Source of the DNA: Samsonia erythrinae
Lineage (GTDB): Bacteria > Pseudomonadota > Gammaproteobacteria > Enterobacterales > Enterobacteriaceae
DNA: 64,000 nucleotides
Reading direction: 5' to 3'
Assembly (NCBI RefSeq): GCF_004342665.1
Contig: NZ_SMBY01000004.1
Span: 113,198-177,197, forward strand
Shown piece after piece: positions 43,405-53,416 of this stretch; position 1 is the first letter of the stretch; every line of letters begins with the position of its first letter. Both the position numbers and the translations under genes were made by a program. The notes under the pieces were generated by a model. That model was not told where the DNA came from. It did not search any database and worked only from the letters and a program-made list of their open reading frames with translations.

Positions 43405-44451
43405 ATGAGTAAGACTGTTCGTGTGGGACTGCTGGGCTATGGTTACGCCAGTAAGACATTTCATGCCCCGTTAATCGCCGGGACGCCGGGGATGGCGCTG
43501 GCGGCGGTGTCCAGCAGCAGCCCTGAAAAAGTCCATGCGGATTGGGCAAACCTGCGGACAGAGCAAGATCCTCAGGCATTGTTCAATGACCCCGATATTG
43601 ACCTCATTGTCATTCCCACCCCCAATGACACCCACTTCCCGCTGGCGAAACAGGCGCTGGATGCGGGGAAACATGTCGTTGTCGATAAACCGTTTACCGT
43701 GACGTTGTCACAGGCCCGCGAGCTGGCGGCGCTCGCCGATCGGGTAGGTAAAGTGCTTTCTGTTTTCCATAACCGCCGCTGGGATAGCGATTTTCTGACG
43801 TTGAAACAGCTTATTGCGACAGGGACGCTGGGGGACGTGGTGTATATGGAATCTCACTTCGATCGCTTCCGGCCCGAGGTTCGCCAGCGCTGGCGTGAAG
43901 ACGGCGGTGAGGGAAGCGGTATCTGGTACGATCTTGGGCCACACCTGTTGGACCAGGCATTACAGCTGTTTGGTTTACCGGTGGCGATTCAGGTTGATAT
44001 GGCGCAATTGCGACCGGGGAGTCAGGCGACGGATTATTTCCACGCTACGCTGATTTACCCGCAGCGGCGCGTGGTATTGCACGCCAGTATGCTGGTGGCC
44101 GCGGCGGTTCCTCGTTATACCGTGCATGGCATGCACGGCAGCTTCGTCAAGTATGGGCTCGACCCGCAGGAAGCGCGGCTGAAAGCCGGCGAGCGTCCGC
44201 CGTTGGTCGATTGGGGACAGGATAAGCAGGACGGCGTGTTGACACTGTTTCGCGATGGCATAACGGTAGAGCAAACTGTCACAACCCTCCCCGGCAACTA
44301 TCCTGCTTATTATGCCGCCGTTCGCGATGCGCTGCTGGGTAAAGGTGACAATCCGGTTAGCGTTCATCAGGCGATTCAGGTGATGGAATTGATCGAGCTG
44401 GGACTGCTGTCCCATGAGCAGAAAAAAGCCATCACGCTGAAAAACAGCTAG
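43405..44451 (+). CDS. ydgJ: YdgJ, Gfo/Idh/MocA family oxidoreductase
   Basis: A 348-residue NAD(P)-dependent oxidoreductase. The Rossmann motif GLLGYGYASKTFHAPLI, the family lysine in DKPFTVTLSQA and FHNRRWDSDFLT are present, and IWYDLGPHLLDQAL holds the expected active-site His. The sequence is close to E. coli YdgJ, whose substrate is unknown. AAAGGGG precedes the ATG. In E. coli ydgJ is separated from rsxA by cnu-blr-ydgK; here by the arabinose block. Confidence 0.93.
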   Translation: MSKTVRVGLLGYGYASKTFHAPLIAGTPGMALAAVSSSSPEKVHADWANLRTEQDPQALFNDPDIDLIVIPTPNDTHFPLAKQALDAGKHVVVDKPFTVTLSQARELAALADRVGKVLSVFHNRRWDSDFLTLKQLIATGTLGDVVYMESHFDRFRPEVRQRWREDGGEGSGIWYDLGPHLLDQALQLFGLPVAIQVDMAQLRPGSQATDYFHATLIYPQRRVVLHASMLVAAAVPRYTVHGMHGSFVKYGLDPQEARLKAGERPPLVDWGQDKQDGVLTLFRDGITVEQTVTTLPGNYPAYYAAVRDALLGKGDNPVSVHQAIQVMELIELGLLSHEQKKAITLKNS

Positions 44452-44558
44452 TGTTATTACGTTTTATCCCGAATAGTTAACCGTCTGTTTAACCGGCGAG
44501 CGTAAGATCGCCTGTGAGTAAGAATAATAAGTGGGTTGATAAACCGAAGAGGAGATAG

Positions 44559-45563
44559 GTGTCACGCATGGGGTGGTTACAGCGGTTACGCATTGATAGG
44601 TTTTTACTGGTTCTGATCCTAGTGGTGGTGGCGACATCGATTCTTCCTGCTGAAGGCCGCGCGAAGATTTTCTTTGAACATCTGACAACGGCAGCGATTG
44701 CGCTGCTGTTTTTTATGCATGGCGCCAAGCTATCGCGTGAGGCAATAAAGGCTGGCATGGGGCACTGGCGTTTGCATCTGGTGGTGTTTAGCAGCACGTT
44801 TATTCTGTTCCCGCTGCTGGGCATCGGCATGACCCTGCTGACGCCGGTCGTCCTGACGCCGACATTGTATCTTGGTTTCCTCTATCTGTGCGCGCTGCCT
44901 GCGACGGTGCAATCGGCGATCGCCTTCACCTCCATCGCCGGCGGTAACGTCGCGGCGGCAATCTGTAGCGCCTCGGCGTCCAGCATTTTGGGCGTGTTCC
45001 TTTCGCCGATTCTGGTGGGGGTGCTGATGCAGACGCAAGGCGGGGAAACGGATACCCTGCACGCCATTGGCGCCATTATCATGCAACTGATGGTGCCCTT
45101 TGTTATTGGTCATCTGTCACGTCCGTTGATTGCCAACTGGGTCGATCGTCACCGCAAGCTGATTAGTATCACTGACCAGTCATCCATTCTTCTGGTGGTG
45201 TATGTCGCGTTTAGTGAGGCCGTGGTGCAGGGTATTTGGGGGCAGATCAACGGCTGGTCGCTGCTGGCGGTCGTGGCTTGCTCGATTCTGTTGTTGGCCA
45301 TAGTGCTGCTGATCAACACGCTGGCGGCGCGCAAACTGGGCTTTAACACGGCGGATGAAATCACCATTGTTTTTTGTGGTTCGAAAAAGAGTCTGGCGAA
45401 TGGTATCCCGATGGCGAATGTCCTTTTCCCGGCTGCCGTCGTCGGTGGCATGGTATTGCCGCTGATGATTTTCCATCAAATCCAACTGATGGTCTGCGCA
45501 ATGCTGGCGCAGCGCTATGCCAAACGCCTGAGTAAAGAGCAAGAGCCGTCACCCGGCGCGTAA
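44559..45563 (+). CDS. yfeH: YfeH-like BASS family transporter
   Basis: A 334-residue inner-membrane protein with about ten helices, of the bile acid:sodium symporter superfamily (SLC10A7-like). LTTAAIALLFFMHGAKLSREAI, LPATVQSAIAFTSIAGGNVAAA and the FCGSKKSLANGIPMANVLFP crossover motif match E. coli YfeH. The substrate is not established. The GTG at 44559 lies four bases after AAGAGGAG; an ATG at 44568 is an alternative. In E. coli yfeH is elsewhere, so its place between ydgJ and add is peculiar to this lineage. Confidence 0.88.
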   Translation: MSRMGWLQRLRIDRFLLVLILVVVATSILPAEGRAKIFFEHLTTAAIALLFFMHGAKLSREAIKAGMGHWRLHLVVFSSTFILFPLLGIGMTLLTPVVLTPTLYLGFLYLCALPATVQSAIAFTSIAGGNVAAAICSASASSILGVFLSPILVGVLMQTQGGETDTLHAIGAIIMQLMVPFVIGHLSRPLIANWVDRHRKLISITDQSSILLVVYVAFSEAVVQGIWGQINGWSLLAVVACSILLLAIVLLINTLAARKLGFNTADEITIVFCGSKKSLANGIPMANVLFPAAVVGGMVLPLMIFHQIQLMVCAMLAQRYAKRLSKEQEPSPGA

Positions 45564-45567
45564 AACA

Positions 45568-45602
45568 ACCACGCCCTCGGCCTGCGCAGGCGAGGGCGTG
45601 GT
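45568..45602. terminator. Long hairpin between yfeH-like gene and add
   Basis: ACCACGCCCTCG (45568-45579) pairs with CGAGGGCGTGGT (45591-45602), and CCTG/CAGG inside extends the stem across a one-base bulge. There is no T-run, so it may block transcription only weakly or protect the convergent mRNA ends. Confidence 0.6.
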
Positions 45603-45629
45603 CATCTGTTCAGGCAACCTTTGCCGACA

Positions 45630-46646
45630 CTAATTGGCCGCGGCGCGTTTGCGTAACACCTTGTCACGCAGTTGCTGTTTTTCCTGCTCGCTGATAAAAG
45701 CGATATTCAGGCCGTTTTCCTGTGCTTTACGGGTTTCCTGCGCCGTCAGACCGGCGAGAGGGGCGGCAACCTCATATTCGTGACGGATCTCAATGCCCTG
45801 AACCGCGGAATCGTCCGTATTAATCGTAGCGGGAATGCCATAACGCAGGAAATGGATCAGCGGATGTTTGTCCAGAGATTCGACCGTGCTGGTTTGAATA
45901 TTGGAGGTCAGACAGGATTCAATGCCGATACCTTGTTCCGCCATGTGCGTCATCAGCCGCGGATCGATGATCGCCGTGACGCCGTGTCCGATACGCTCTG
46001 CGCCGAGGTGATTGATCGCCTGCCAGATACTTTCCGGCCCCGCCGCTTCCCCGGCATGCACCGTGATGTGCCAGCCCGCATCACGGGCTTGTCGGAAATG
46101 GGACGTAAACAGCGCGCCGGGATATCCCAGCTCATCCCCGGCCAAATCCAGCGCCACAATGTGATCGCGTTGAGACAGCAGGGCATCCAGCTCCTGCTGG
46201 CACGCATCGGTACCGAATGTCCGGCTCATAATGCCAATCAGACGGATGTCGATATCGAAATCATGGCAGCCTGCGCGAATGCCGTCGATCACGGCTTCGA
46301 CGACGCCAGCAACCGGAAGTTTGTGGTTCATCGCCATGTAGTAAGGTGAGAAACGCAGCTCGGCGTAATCCAACCCGGCCTTCATTGCATCCTCAACGTT
46401 TTCATACGCCACGCGACGACAGGCGTCCAGTGAGCCGAGAACGGCCACGCCCCAGTCTAGCTTTTGTAAAAAGCGGATCAAATCCGGCTCGTTCTCCGTG
46501 ATTTGAACGTAGGGAAGCAGCGTTTCAATATCGTTGGCGGGGAGTGCGACATTGAACTGTCGCCCCAAATCCAGAATGCTTTGAGAGCGAATATTGCCGT
46601 CAAGATGACGGTGAATGTCCGTCAAAGGGATGAGTGAATCGATCAT
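45630..46646 (-). CDS. add: Adenosine deaminase
   Basis: A 338-residue zinc hydrolase that deaminates adenosine and deoxyadenosine. Zinc ligands are in [20 protein letters not shown] and INTDDS, with the catalytic Glu in HAGE. E. coli Add has 333 residues; [14 protein letters not shown] and [11 protein letters not shown] are conserved. The active-site loop reads NTDDSAVQ against NTDDPGVQ in E. coli, a small change not expected to stop activity. It is flanked by two BASS-fold transporter genes. Confidence 0.97.
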   Translation of the reverse strand: MIDSLIPLTDIHRHLDGNIRSQSILDLGRQFNVALPANDIETLLPYVQITENEPDLIRFLQKLDWGVAVLGSLDACRRVAYENVEDAMKAGLDYAELRFSPYYMAMNHKLPVAGVVEAVIDGIRAGCHDFDIDIRLIGIMSRTFGTDACQQELDALLSQRDHIVALDLAGDELGYPGALFTSHFRQARDAGWHITVHAGEAAGPESIWQAINHLGAERIGHGVTAIIDPRLMTHMAEQGIGIESCLTSNIQTSTVESLDKHPLIHFLRYGIPATINTDDSAVQGIEIRHEYEVAAPLAGLTAQETRKAQENGLNIAFISEQEKQQLRDKVLRKRAAAN

Positions 46647-46785
46647 CGTGTTGTTGTCTGATTAGTGTTTTTCATACGTTAAAGTATAAAAAGAAACGGA
46701 GGTAAATAGCCAATGGTTACCGATGAAATTCAGTATCTTTAATGGATTAGCTGGAAAAACAAACCATTATCGTTTTTCGTGCCTG

Positions 46786-47745
46786 TTAACGTGTCGAATG
46801 CAGTTTCGGTATCACCCGGATATAGATTAATTCGCTTAATAATTCCACGAGGGTTTGGCAGACGATCACGGCGGGAAGCAGCGGCAATGCGCCGGGCATT
46901 GCCAATGCCAGCGGCAGGATGACCAGCGAGTTACGCGTGCCGGCGCTAAAAGCTACGGCGCGGCCGCTACCGGAATCCAATCGAAATGCGCGACCGGCGA
47001 GCCAGCCAAGCACCGGCGCTGCCAGTGCGAAACACAGATAAAACGGCACTGCGAGTAACACCGTGTTCCAGGTGGCGCGCAATGGCGGAACGACCGCCGC
47101 CACGACGATGAAGAGCACCAGCGCGGTCGCCGGAACCGGGAGATAGCCGAATGCGTTTGCAATGGTCGCCATGGGACGCCATCGCGCCGCCAGCCCTTGC
47201 AGCAGGGCGGCCAGTCCTAAGGGCACGATAATCAGCCAGATAAATGCATCGATAAACGGCGCATAAACGATGAGTCCGGCGGCGGCGTCGCCGATAAACA
47301 ATGCCAGATAAAACGGTAACATCACCATTTGCACCATGAGCAATAATGGCGTCGCCGCCAGCAAACGCGCCGCATTGGCGCGCCCCAAATGGGCGAATGT
47401 CACAACGTAGTCGATGCACGGCGCCAGCAGCACCAGCAATATGCCCAGTTTCAGGTTGGGTTCCGCCGGGAAAAAGGGCAGTAAGAGCGCGATCAGCAAG
47501 GGGATCATGATGAAGTTGGCAACCAGCAGCGCGCCGAGAAACCTGACCTGTGTAAAGCTTTTTCCGAACTCGGTCAGCGGAACCTGTAGGAATGTCACAA
47601 ACAGCATGAGCGCCAGAGCCGGGTTAATCACGACATCCAGCCGCTCTGTATTCGAAACCAGCATTGTCGTTGCGACCGCCATCAGCACGGTAAAAAAGTA
47701 AATCGCGGCCTGATGCGCCTCCATGACGGGTTTCAATGTGGTCAT
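46786..47745 (-). CDS. ACR3/BASS-type transporter (arsenic resistance protein family)
   Basis: A 319-residue membrane protein with about ten helices. It resembles the COG0798 branch of the bile acid:sodium symporter superfamily, often annotated as arsenite efflux ACR3. Half-helix motifs are LLAPCIDYVVTFAHLG and FSAGTRNSLVILPLALAMP. The conserved Cys of true ACR3 pumps seems matched by the Cys in APCIDYV, but no arsR or arsC gene is nearby, so arsenite export is doubtful. Substrate unknown. Confidence 0.75.
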   Translation of the reverse strand: MTTLKPVMEAHQAAIYFFTVLMAVATTMLVSNTERLDVVINPALALMLFVTFLQVPLTEFGKSFTQVRFLGALLVANFIMIPLLIALLLPFFPAEPNLKLGILLVLLAPCIDYVVTFAHLGRANAARLLAATPLLLMVQMVMLPFYLALFIGDAAAGLIVYAPFIDAFIWLIIVPLGLAALLQGLAARWRPMATIANAFGYLPVPATALVLFIVVAAVVPPLRATWNTVLLAVPFYLCFALAAPVLGWLAGRAFRLDSGSGRAVAFSAGTRNSLVILPLALAMPGALPLLPAVIVCQTLVELLSELIYIRVIPKLHSTR

Positions 47746-47825
47746 AGCGTTATCTCAAAACGTGACGTAGCCGATACGTCGAGCCGCCTGCGCACTTGCT
47801 GCGGGACTCGGGTGACACATGGCAC

Positions 47826-47850
47826 AAAAACGGTGGCCGGACGGCCACCG
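47826..47850 (-). terminator. ydgA terminator
   Basis: On the reverse strand CGGTGGCC pairs with GGCCACCG and is followed by TTTTTG, 34 bases after the ydgA stop. Confidence 0.85.
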
Positions 47851-47883
47851 CGTATTCAGGTCGTGATTTCACCGCACGGCAGA

Positions 47884-49431
47884 TTACTGTGCCGGTGGCG
47901 TGACGGGATTTTCCTGTTCACCGGGCTGGGCGGCATCGCCTTCGTCTGGTATGGCGAAATACGGGCCGATGAGATCGCTCAGCGGCATCTTGTTGCCGTT
48001 GAAGTCAACCTGCCCATCGGCATAGTGTAATGAACTGGTAATCGCATTATCCTTGGTAACGCTGAGCTGAAATGCTTCTCCGCTTTGTGCGATCATGTTC
48101 ACCTGCTGTTGCGCGCTCGCCGCCAACTGCTTTCTTTTTTCCTCGTTCGAGGTTTTGGGGCCGCCCTGAAAGATGAGCTCCGCCAGCATCTCCATCGGTA
48201 CGTTAAGTTTGGCATCCAGCTTCTTGAGTGACTGACGAATAATTTTTTCTTCATCCGAGGAGGCCGGGCCAGCCGCTTTATCCGCATTTTTCAGGGGATC
48301 GGTGAGATCCAGCGCCAGTGTGAACGTTGCTTCACCTTTACTGTTTTTCCAACTGAGCGGAGAAATTTCGACGCTTGGGTTGCCTTTTAATAACTGCGGC
48401 AGCGCGTTCAGAAACGTCATGGTGATTTCATGTTGATAAACATCAGGATCCAGAGTGGCGGCATTTTGCAGTAACTGCTGAGATTTTTCCTGATAGGCGG
48501 TGAGGAACTGTTTGGCGCCGATGCCATCAAGCTGTGATATGGACATATTCATATTGCCGGAACCCAGATTACGATTATCGAAGGTTAACGATTCCAGCGA
48601 TACGGCCAGTTTTCCGGCCAGATTTTTGTCATCTTCCGTGGCATGGCTGTGTAATGAGAAGTTATTCAGCGTCAGCGGATCGCTGTGCTCGACGGAAAAG
48701 GTGAGCGCTTTCAGCGACAGGGAGCTATCGCCTAAATCAAGATCGAATTTTCCCTTCTGATTCGTTGCCTTGAGAGTGAGATCCGCCACGTCGAGATGTT
48801 CGTTCATTCCCCATTGGTTTTGCCTTTCCATCTTCAGGCTGGCAATGGTGGTATCGAGCTTGCTGCTGCGCAGGTCGCGTCCGACATCGAGCAAGACGTC
48901 GGCGCCGCTGAACGTGAATTTTTGCTCCGGCGTTTGGTAGTCGATCGGTTCTAGCTTAATGTCAGACTGCGTATCGCCGCTGTAGGTGACGCGGGTATCC
49001 GCCGTAAAAAACGGTTTATCTTTGGTCAGTTCAAACCAGGCTTTCACCGCTGGCGTCTTGGCCGGTTCGGTATGGACAGACGCCATGGCGGGTAACAGGT
49101 TGAACTTCTTAAGCTGCGCCAGTGGGAAAGGGCCGTGAGAAACCGTTTCGTTGAACACAATTTCTTCGCCGGTCGCGAGGAACTGCACGCCTTTTGCCGT
49201 ACCATCCGTCTGTAAAACGTAAGCGAGCTTGCTGCTGAAGATCCCACCCTGATAATCGCGATAGACGACTTTCAGCCCGGAATCCGGGTAATTTTTCTTC
49301 AGTTGCTCATTCAGCGTGTCGGTAAAACCATCAATCTGTTCTGCCAACTGTTTACCGGTGTACCAGGATGCGCCGGTCCAGACGGCGCCCAGAGCAATAA
49401 TGACGCCTGCGGCGACTAACGACTTCTTCAT
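47884..49431 (-). CDS. ydgA: YdgA family protein (DUF945)
   Basis: A 515-residue protein (E. coli 502) with an N-terminal hydrophobic segment MKKSLVAAGVIIALGAVWTG that anchors or exports it, followed by a long mostly beta periplasmic domain. The start YTGKQLAEQIDGFTDTLNEQ and the RDYQGGIFSSKL region match YdgA. E. coli YdgA is inner-membrane associated; its function is not established. It lies 69 bp downstream of manA on the same strand, and has its own terminator. Confidence 0.93.
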   Translation of the reverse strand: MKKSLVAAGVIIALGAVWTGASWYTGKQLAEQIDGFTDTLNEQLKKNYPDSGLKVVYRDYQGGIFSSKLAYVLQTDGTAKGVQFLATGEEIVFNETVSHGPFPLAQLKKFNLLPAMASVHTEPAKTPAVKAWFELTKDKPFFTADTRVTYSGDTQSDIKLEPIDYQTPEQKFTFSGADVLLDVGRDLRSSKLDTTIASLKMERQNQWGMNEHLDVADLTLKATNQKGKFDLDLGDSSLSLKALTFSVEHSDPLTLNNFSLHSHATEDDKNLAGKLAVSLESLTFDNRNLGSGNMNMSISQLDGIGAKQFLTAYQEKSQQLLQNAATLDPDVYQHEITMTFLNALPQLLKGNPSVEISPLSWKNSKGEATFTLALDLTDPLKNADKAAGPASSDEEKIIRQSLKKLDAKLNVPMEMLAELIFQGGPKTSNEEKRKQLAASAQQQVNMIAQSGEAFQLSVTKDNAITSSLHYADGQVDFNGNKMPLSDLIGPYFAIPDEGDAAQPGEQENPVTPPAQ

Positions 49432-49500
49432 TTTTATTCATCCTTTAGTAAAAAAATGCGCGTTTTCAGCCTGAATGCTGACAAAAAAGTATGAACCACA

Positions 49501-50673
49501 TTATCGGTTAAACACCCGAGCGAGACGTCCCTGACCTTCAACCGTTACCGGTGATTCACAGGCGGAAATAAAGCAGGACTCTCCGGAACGCAGCGAAATT
49601 TGTTGCTCATTTTTTTGCAGGACGGCATGGCCGTCAACACAAAAGACAATCGCCGCACTGTGTTGACTGAGCGTTTGAGGCTCGCGGCTCAGTTCATGCA
49701 GCGAAAAAGCAAAATCATCAACAGGGATCGGGAAACGGAGTTCCCGGTCTTGCCGCTGCGGTACGGTGAGTAATTGGTTTGCGGGTTTCGCTTCAAACGC
49801 AACGTTTGCCAACAGTTCGGGAATATCAATGTGTTTCGGCGTTAACCCGGCCCGCAGTACATTATCAGAATTGGCCATGACTTCCAGCGCAACGCCTTTC
49901 AGGTAGGCATGGGGCGTTTGCGCAAACAGGAACATCGCCTCGCCCGGCTGAAGCGTAATCAGGTTCAGCAGCAGGGGCGCGAATAACCCGCAGTCATCAG
50001 GATAATACTGCGTAAGGGTGCGGACCGTCGCCCAGGGCTCGTCATTCTGGTTGTTTAACGCGGCCTTCAGTACGCCGATCGCGCGTGATTTTTGTTCTCC
50101 GCTCATGCTCAGAAGGTTGGTGAACAGCATGGCGAGGTTCTTTGCATCCGGCTGCTGCAAAAAAGCGGTAATCGACGGATGCGCACTGGCAAGCGGCGTC
50201 AGAAGCCGCTCAATTTCGGATAATTCTCTAAATCCGTTCATCGCCTGGAAGGGGGTTAACGCGTAGACCAGTTCCGGCTTGTGATTGGCGTCTTTGTAGT
50301 TTCTTTCAGCGGCATCCAGCGCTATTCCTGCGGCATTTTCTTTGGCAAATCCCTGTTCTGCGGCGGATTTGCTGGGGTGTACCTGAATAGAGAGCGGCTG
50401 TTCGGCACATAAAACTTTAAACAGGAAGGGCAGTTCGCCGAAACGCTGCGCAATGGTTGCGCCGAGATGGGCGAGGGGGTCTTCCGCAATCACCTCACGC
50501 AGGCTGCGGGAGTGACCATGCTCATCAATAATCGCGGAGCTATTTTGATCATGGGCGCCCATCCAAAGCTCAGCCATGGGTAAATTATTAGGGTTATCAA
50601 TGCGATATAGCTCAGTTAACGCATGCTTGCTGCCCCAGGCATAGTGCTGGACGCAATTGAGCATTTTTTGCAT
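49501..50673 (-). CDS. manA: Mannose-6-phosphate isomerase
   Basis: A 390-residue zinc enzyme interconverting mannose 6-phosphate and fructose 6-phosphate (E. coli 391). Zinc ligands are in LSIQVHPSK, NHKPELVYAL and QTPHAYLKGVALEVMANSDN; the active-site region GLTPKHIDIPEL follows. It supplies GDP-mannose precursors or allows growth on mannose. It is divergent from fumC; fumA, which lies between them in E. coli, is absent. Confidence 0.97.
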   Translation of the reverse strand: MQKMLNCVQHYAWGSKHALTELYRIDNPNNLPMAELWMGAHDQNSSAIIDEHGHSRSLREVIAEDPLAHLGATIAQRFGELPFLFKVLCAEQPLSIQVHPSKSAAEQGFAKENAAGIALDAAERNYKDANHKPELVYALTPFQAMNGFRELSEIERLLTPLASAHPSITAFLQQPDAKNLAMLFTNLLSMSGEQKSRAIGVLKAALNNQNDEPWATVRTLTQYYPDDCGLFAPLLLNLITLQPGEAMFLFAQTPHAYLKGVALEVMANSDNVLRAGLTPKHIDIPELLANVAFEAKPANQLLTVPQRQDRELRFPIPVDDFAFSLHELSREPQTLSQHSAAIVFCVDGHAVLQKNEQQISLRSGESCFISACESPVTVEGQGRLARVFNR

Positions 50674-50873
50674 GTCGACTCCCTGCGGTTATATTAAATT
50701 GTTAATTTTTGTGATGTCAGTTGTTAATTGCCTGAGTGATTATGCATACACTGCATCTTCTTCTCTTCATGGTAATGTTTTATGTAGCACGATGCCAGAC
50801 AGTGTTTCAGGCGGGTTCTACGGTGTTATTCGAGGTTTTGTACATTCGACGGTGTGTTTTAAGGAGGAAAGTC

Positions 50874-52271
50874 ATGAGCACGACGCGTAGTGAAAAAGAT
50901 TCAATGGGATCAATCGATGTTCCTGCTGAACGTTTATGGGGGGCGCAGACGCAGCGTTCGCTGGAGCATTTCCGCATTTCTGAAGAGAGAATGCCGCAGG
51001 CGCTGATATACGCGCTGGCGCAGACCAAGCGCGCGGCGGCCAGCGTCAATATCGCGCTCAAACTTCTGCCTGCCGATCGCGGCAATGCGATCATTCAGGC
51101 GGCGGACGAAGTGCTGGCCGGCAAACATGCCGGGGAATTCCCGTTAGCGATTTGGCAGACGGGATCGGGTACGCAAAGTAATATGAACATGAATGAAGTC
51201 TTAGCCAACCGCGCCAGTGAGCTGCTGGGCGGAGAGCGAGGCAACCACCGTCTGGTTCATCCCAATGATGATGTCAATAAAAGTCAGAGTTCTAATGATG
51301 TGTTTCCTACAGCGATGCACGTGGCGGCTGTTGTTGCGATCAATGAACACCTGCTTCCGGCGCTAAAAGCGCTGCACGCTACGCTGGCGGCAAAAGCCGA
51401 ACAATTCAAAGACATTGTCAAAATCGGCCGCACGCATTTGCAGGATGCGACGCCGCTGACGCTGGGGCAGGAAATCTCCGGCTGGGCCGCGATGTTGCAG
51501 CATAATCTGCAACATATCGAGAATAGCGTGCCGCACATTTGTGAGCTGGCATTGGGCGGTACGGCCGTGGGAACCGGGCTGAACACGCATCCTGAATATG
51601 CGGTACGCGTAGCGGCGGAACTGGCAACGCTGACCGGGCAACCCTTTGTGACCTCGCCGAACAAATTCGAGGCGCTGGCAACCTGTGATGCGTTGGTTCA
51701 TGGTCATGGGGCGCTGAAGGGGCTAGCGGCGTCATTAATGAAGATTGCCAACGATGTTCGCTGGCTGGCGTCCGGACCGCGCTGTGGGATTGGTGAATTG
51801 CGTATTCCGGAAAACGAACCGGGCAGTTCCATCATGCCTGGCAAGGTCAACCCGACGCAGTGTGAGGCGCTGACGATGCTGTGCTGTCAGGTCATGGGCA
51901 ATGACGTTGCTGTCAACATGGGCGGGGCATCCGGTAATTTTGAGCTGAATGTGTATCGGCCGATGGTGATTCACAACGTCCTGCAATCGATTCGCCTGTT
52001 GGCTGATGGCATGAACAGCTTCAATGCGCACTGTGCCGTAGGCATCGAACCGAATCACGCGCGTATCAATCAGCTATTGAACGAATCGCTAATGCTGGTC
52101 ACCGCGCTGAATACGCATATCGGCTATGACAAAGCGGCGGACATCGCTAAAAAGGCGCATAAAGAAGGCTTAACGTTGAAAGAATCGGCGATCAAACTGA
52201 ACTACCTGACCGAAGCGCAGTTTGATGAATGGGTCAGACCGGAAGAGATGGTGGGTAGCCTGAAAAAATAG
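50874..52271 (+). CDS. fumC: Fumarate hydratase class II
   Basis: A 465-residue iron-independent, heat-stable fumarase (E. coli 467). [36 protein letters not shown] with the catalytic His, and the flexible loop [18 protein letters not shown] with the catalytic Ser are intact. The frame is open 46 codons upstream, but AAGGAGG seven bases before the ATG at 50874 decides the start. In E. coli fumC is induced by SoxS and iron shortage; I could not verify a soxbox here. Confidence 0.97.
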   Translation: MSTTRSEKDSMGSIDVPAERLWGAQTQRSLEHFRISEERMPQALIYALAQTKRAAASVNIALKLLPADRGNAIIQAADEVLAGKHAGEFPLAIWQTGSGTQSNMNMNEVLANRASELLGGERGNHRLVHPNDDVNKSQSSNDVFPTAMHVAAVVAINEHLLPALKALHATLAAKAEQFKDIVKIGRTHLQDATPLTLGQEISGWAAMLQHNLQHIENSVPHICELALGGTAVGTGLNTHPEYAVRVAAELATLTGQPFVTSPNKFEALATCDALVHGHGALKGLAASLMKIANDVRWLASGPRCGIGELRIPENEPGSSIMPGKVNPTQCEALTMLCCQVMGNDVAVNMGGASGNFELNVYRPMVIHNVLQSIRLLADGMNSFNAHCAVGIEPNHARINQLLNESLMLVTALNTHIGYDKAADIAKKAHKEGLTLKESAIKLNYLTEAQFDEWVRPEEMVGSLKK

Positions 52272-52291
52272 CGGCATATGCGTTGTCACAT

Positions 52292-52318
52292 AAAACCTGC
52301 CGATCGGCAGGTTTTTTT
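52292..52318. terminator. Bidirectional terminator between fumC and tus
   Basis: AAAACCTGCCGATCGGCAGG followed by seven T residues: a perfect palindrome (stem AAAACCTGCC/GGCAGGTTTT) between convergent genes. Confidence 0.9.
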
Positions 52319-53247
52319 CACTCCGGCGCGTCGGTATACAGGTGCAGGCGGGGAATGAGCAGACGCAGTTCCGCGGCCTTTGGCTTGTGTTTGTGCTTAA
52401 TATTACTGGCGTCATAAGAAGGGAGTTCGCCAACAACCGGTATGCCGGAACCTTGCAGGCAAAGAACGAGTAAGGGAGACGGGCAGGGATGTTGAACCTG
52501 TTTTTGCTGGTCGGGGTACCAAACGCGTGCGATAGGCTGCACTTTTACCGGCCGCTTGATTTTCAACGCGGCGTTTTCCGGTATGCGCAATACGGTTTCT
52601 ATCTCTTGCTCCACGTGCGCGATCCACTGCGCTTTTGTGTAAGGCGCGCTGTGCCTGGCCGCTTTCAGGCTTTTCGTCAGTTGTTCCAGAAGTTGCGCTC
52701 GCGTCATGTTTTTGATGATGTGCTTATTCGCCCAGCCAAAACGGACCGATGCCGGGTTAGTCAGTAGCGTTAACGAACGGTAAGCGCTGAGCGTGATTAA
52801 CCCTTTCAGATGTGTGTGAACGAATTCAAAGCGCTGTTCCGGCGCTAACCCTGACTCCACGGTAATGATCTGTTCCAGCGTGTTTTTCAGCGCATTAATC
52901 TCTGCAATCAGCGCGTGTGCCTGCTGGTGTTGTATGGCGTCTACGGTAAAACACAGGGCGCCCGGTAAACGAATCGCACTTTTGCTGCTTAGCGTTTCTG
53001 GGTAGTGATGAATGAACAGCCGCTGAAAGTGCGCCAATCCTTTATCACAGGCTTCCTGACCAACGTGTTGGTGAACCGTTATTTTGTCGATAGGGTCGTG
53101 TTCCGTTCCTTTTTCCACCGGGGGAAGGGAATAGACGCGGGCAGCGAGTAATGGATAGGCCGAAAATTGTTGCTGCATCAAGGCCAGCTTGGTCTCCAGC
53201 GTGTAGAAACAGCGATTCATTCGCTCTACTAACGTATATCGGCTCAT
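52318..53247 (-). CDS. tus: Tus, replication terminus site-binding protein
   Basis: A 309-residue monomeric protein that binds Ter sites and stops replication forks arriving from one side; exactly the E. coli length. Residues that form the cytosine-6 pocket in E. coli (I79, F140, H144, G149, L150) are all present at the same numbers, in RLFIHH and RFEFVHTHLKGLITL. The DNA-binding strands FGWANKHIIKN and KIKRPVKVQPIARVWY are conserved. The frame is open 15 codons upstream; the ATG at 53247 follows GAGG. A Ter-like site overlaps the promoter, as at E. coli TerB. Confidence 0.97.
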   Translation of the reverse strand: MSRYTLVERMNRCFYTLETKLALMQQQFSAYPLLAARVYSLPPVEKGTEHDPIDKITVHQHVGQEACDKGLAHFQRLFIHHYPETLSSKSAIRLPGALCFTVDAIQHQQAHALIAEINALKNTLEQIITVESGLAPEQRFEFVHTHLKGLITLSAYRSLTLLTNPASVRFGWANKHIIKNMTRAQLLEQLTKSLKAARHSAPYTKAQWIAHVEQEIETVLRIPENAALKIKRPVKVQPIARVWYPDQQKQVQHPCPSPLLVLCLQGSGIPVVGELPSYDASNIKHKHKPKAAELRLLIPRLHLYTDAPE

Positions 53248-53257
53248 CGTTAACCTC

Positions 53258-53280
53258 ATTTTAGTTACAACATATTTAAG
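53258..53280 (-). promoter_or_regulatory. Ter-like site in the tus promoter
   Basis: The reverse strand reads ATATGTTGTAACTAAAA within this 23-bp interval, matching E. coli TerB (GTATGTTGTAACTAAAG core) at 15 of 17 positions. It begins 11 bp upstream of the tus start and has the same orientation relative to tus as TerB. The position equivalent to the critical C(6) (53275 on the + strand) is T. Autorepression of tus is likely; fork arrest is uncertain. Confidence 0.8.
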
Positions 53281-53416
53281 TATGATTACCATAAATACTC
53301 ATATCAGCAAAGGCAATCATGATTCTTTTCTACAGGATAAAGGGCGGTATCGAAGGCGGAAGTGCGGTAATACGAGGAGTCTACCCGGGTTGAGTAAACT
53401 CCCGTAAGAAAAGGGT

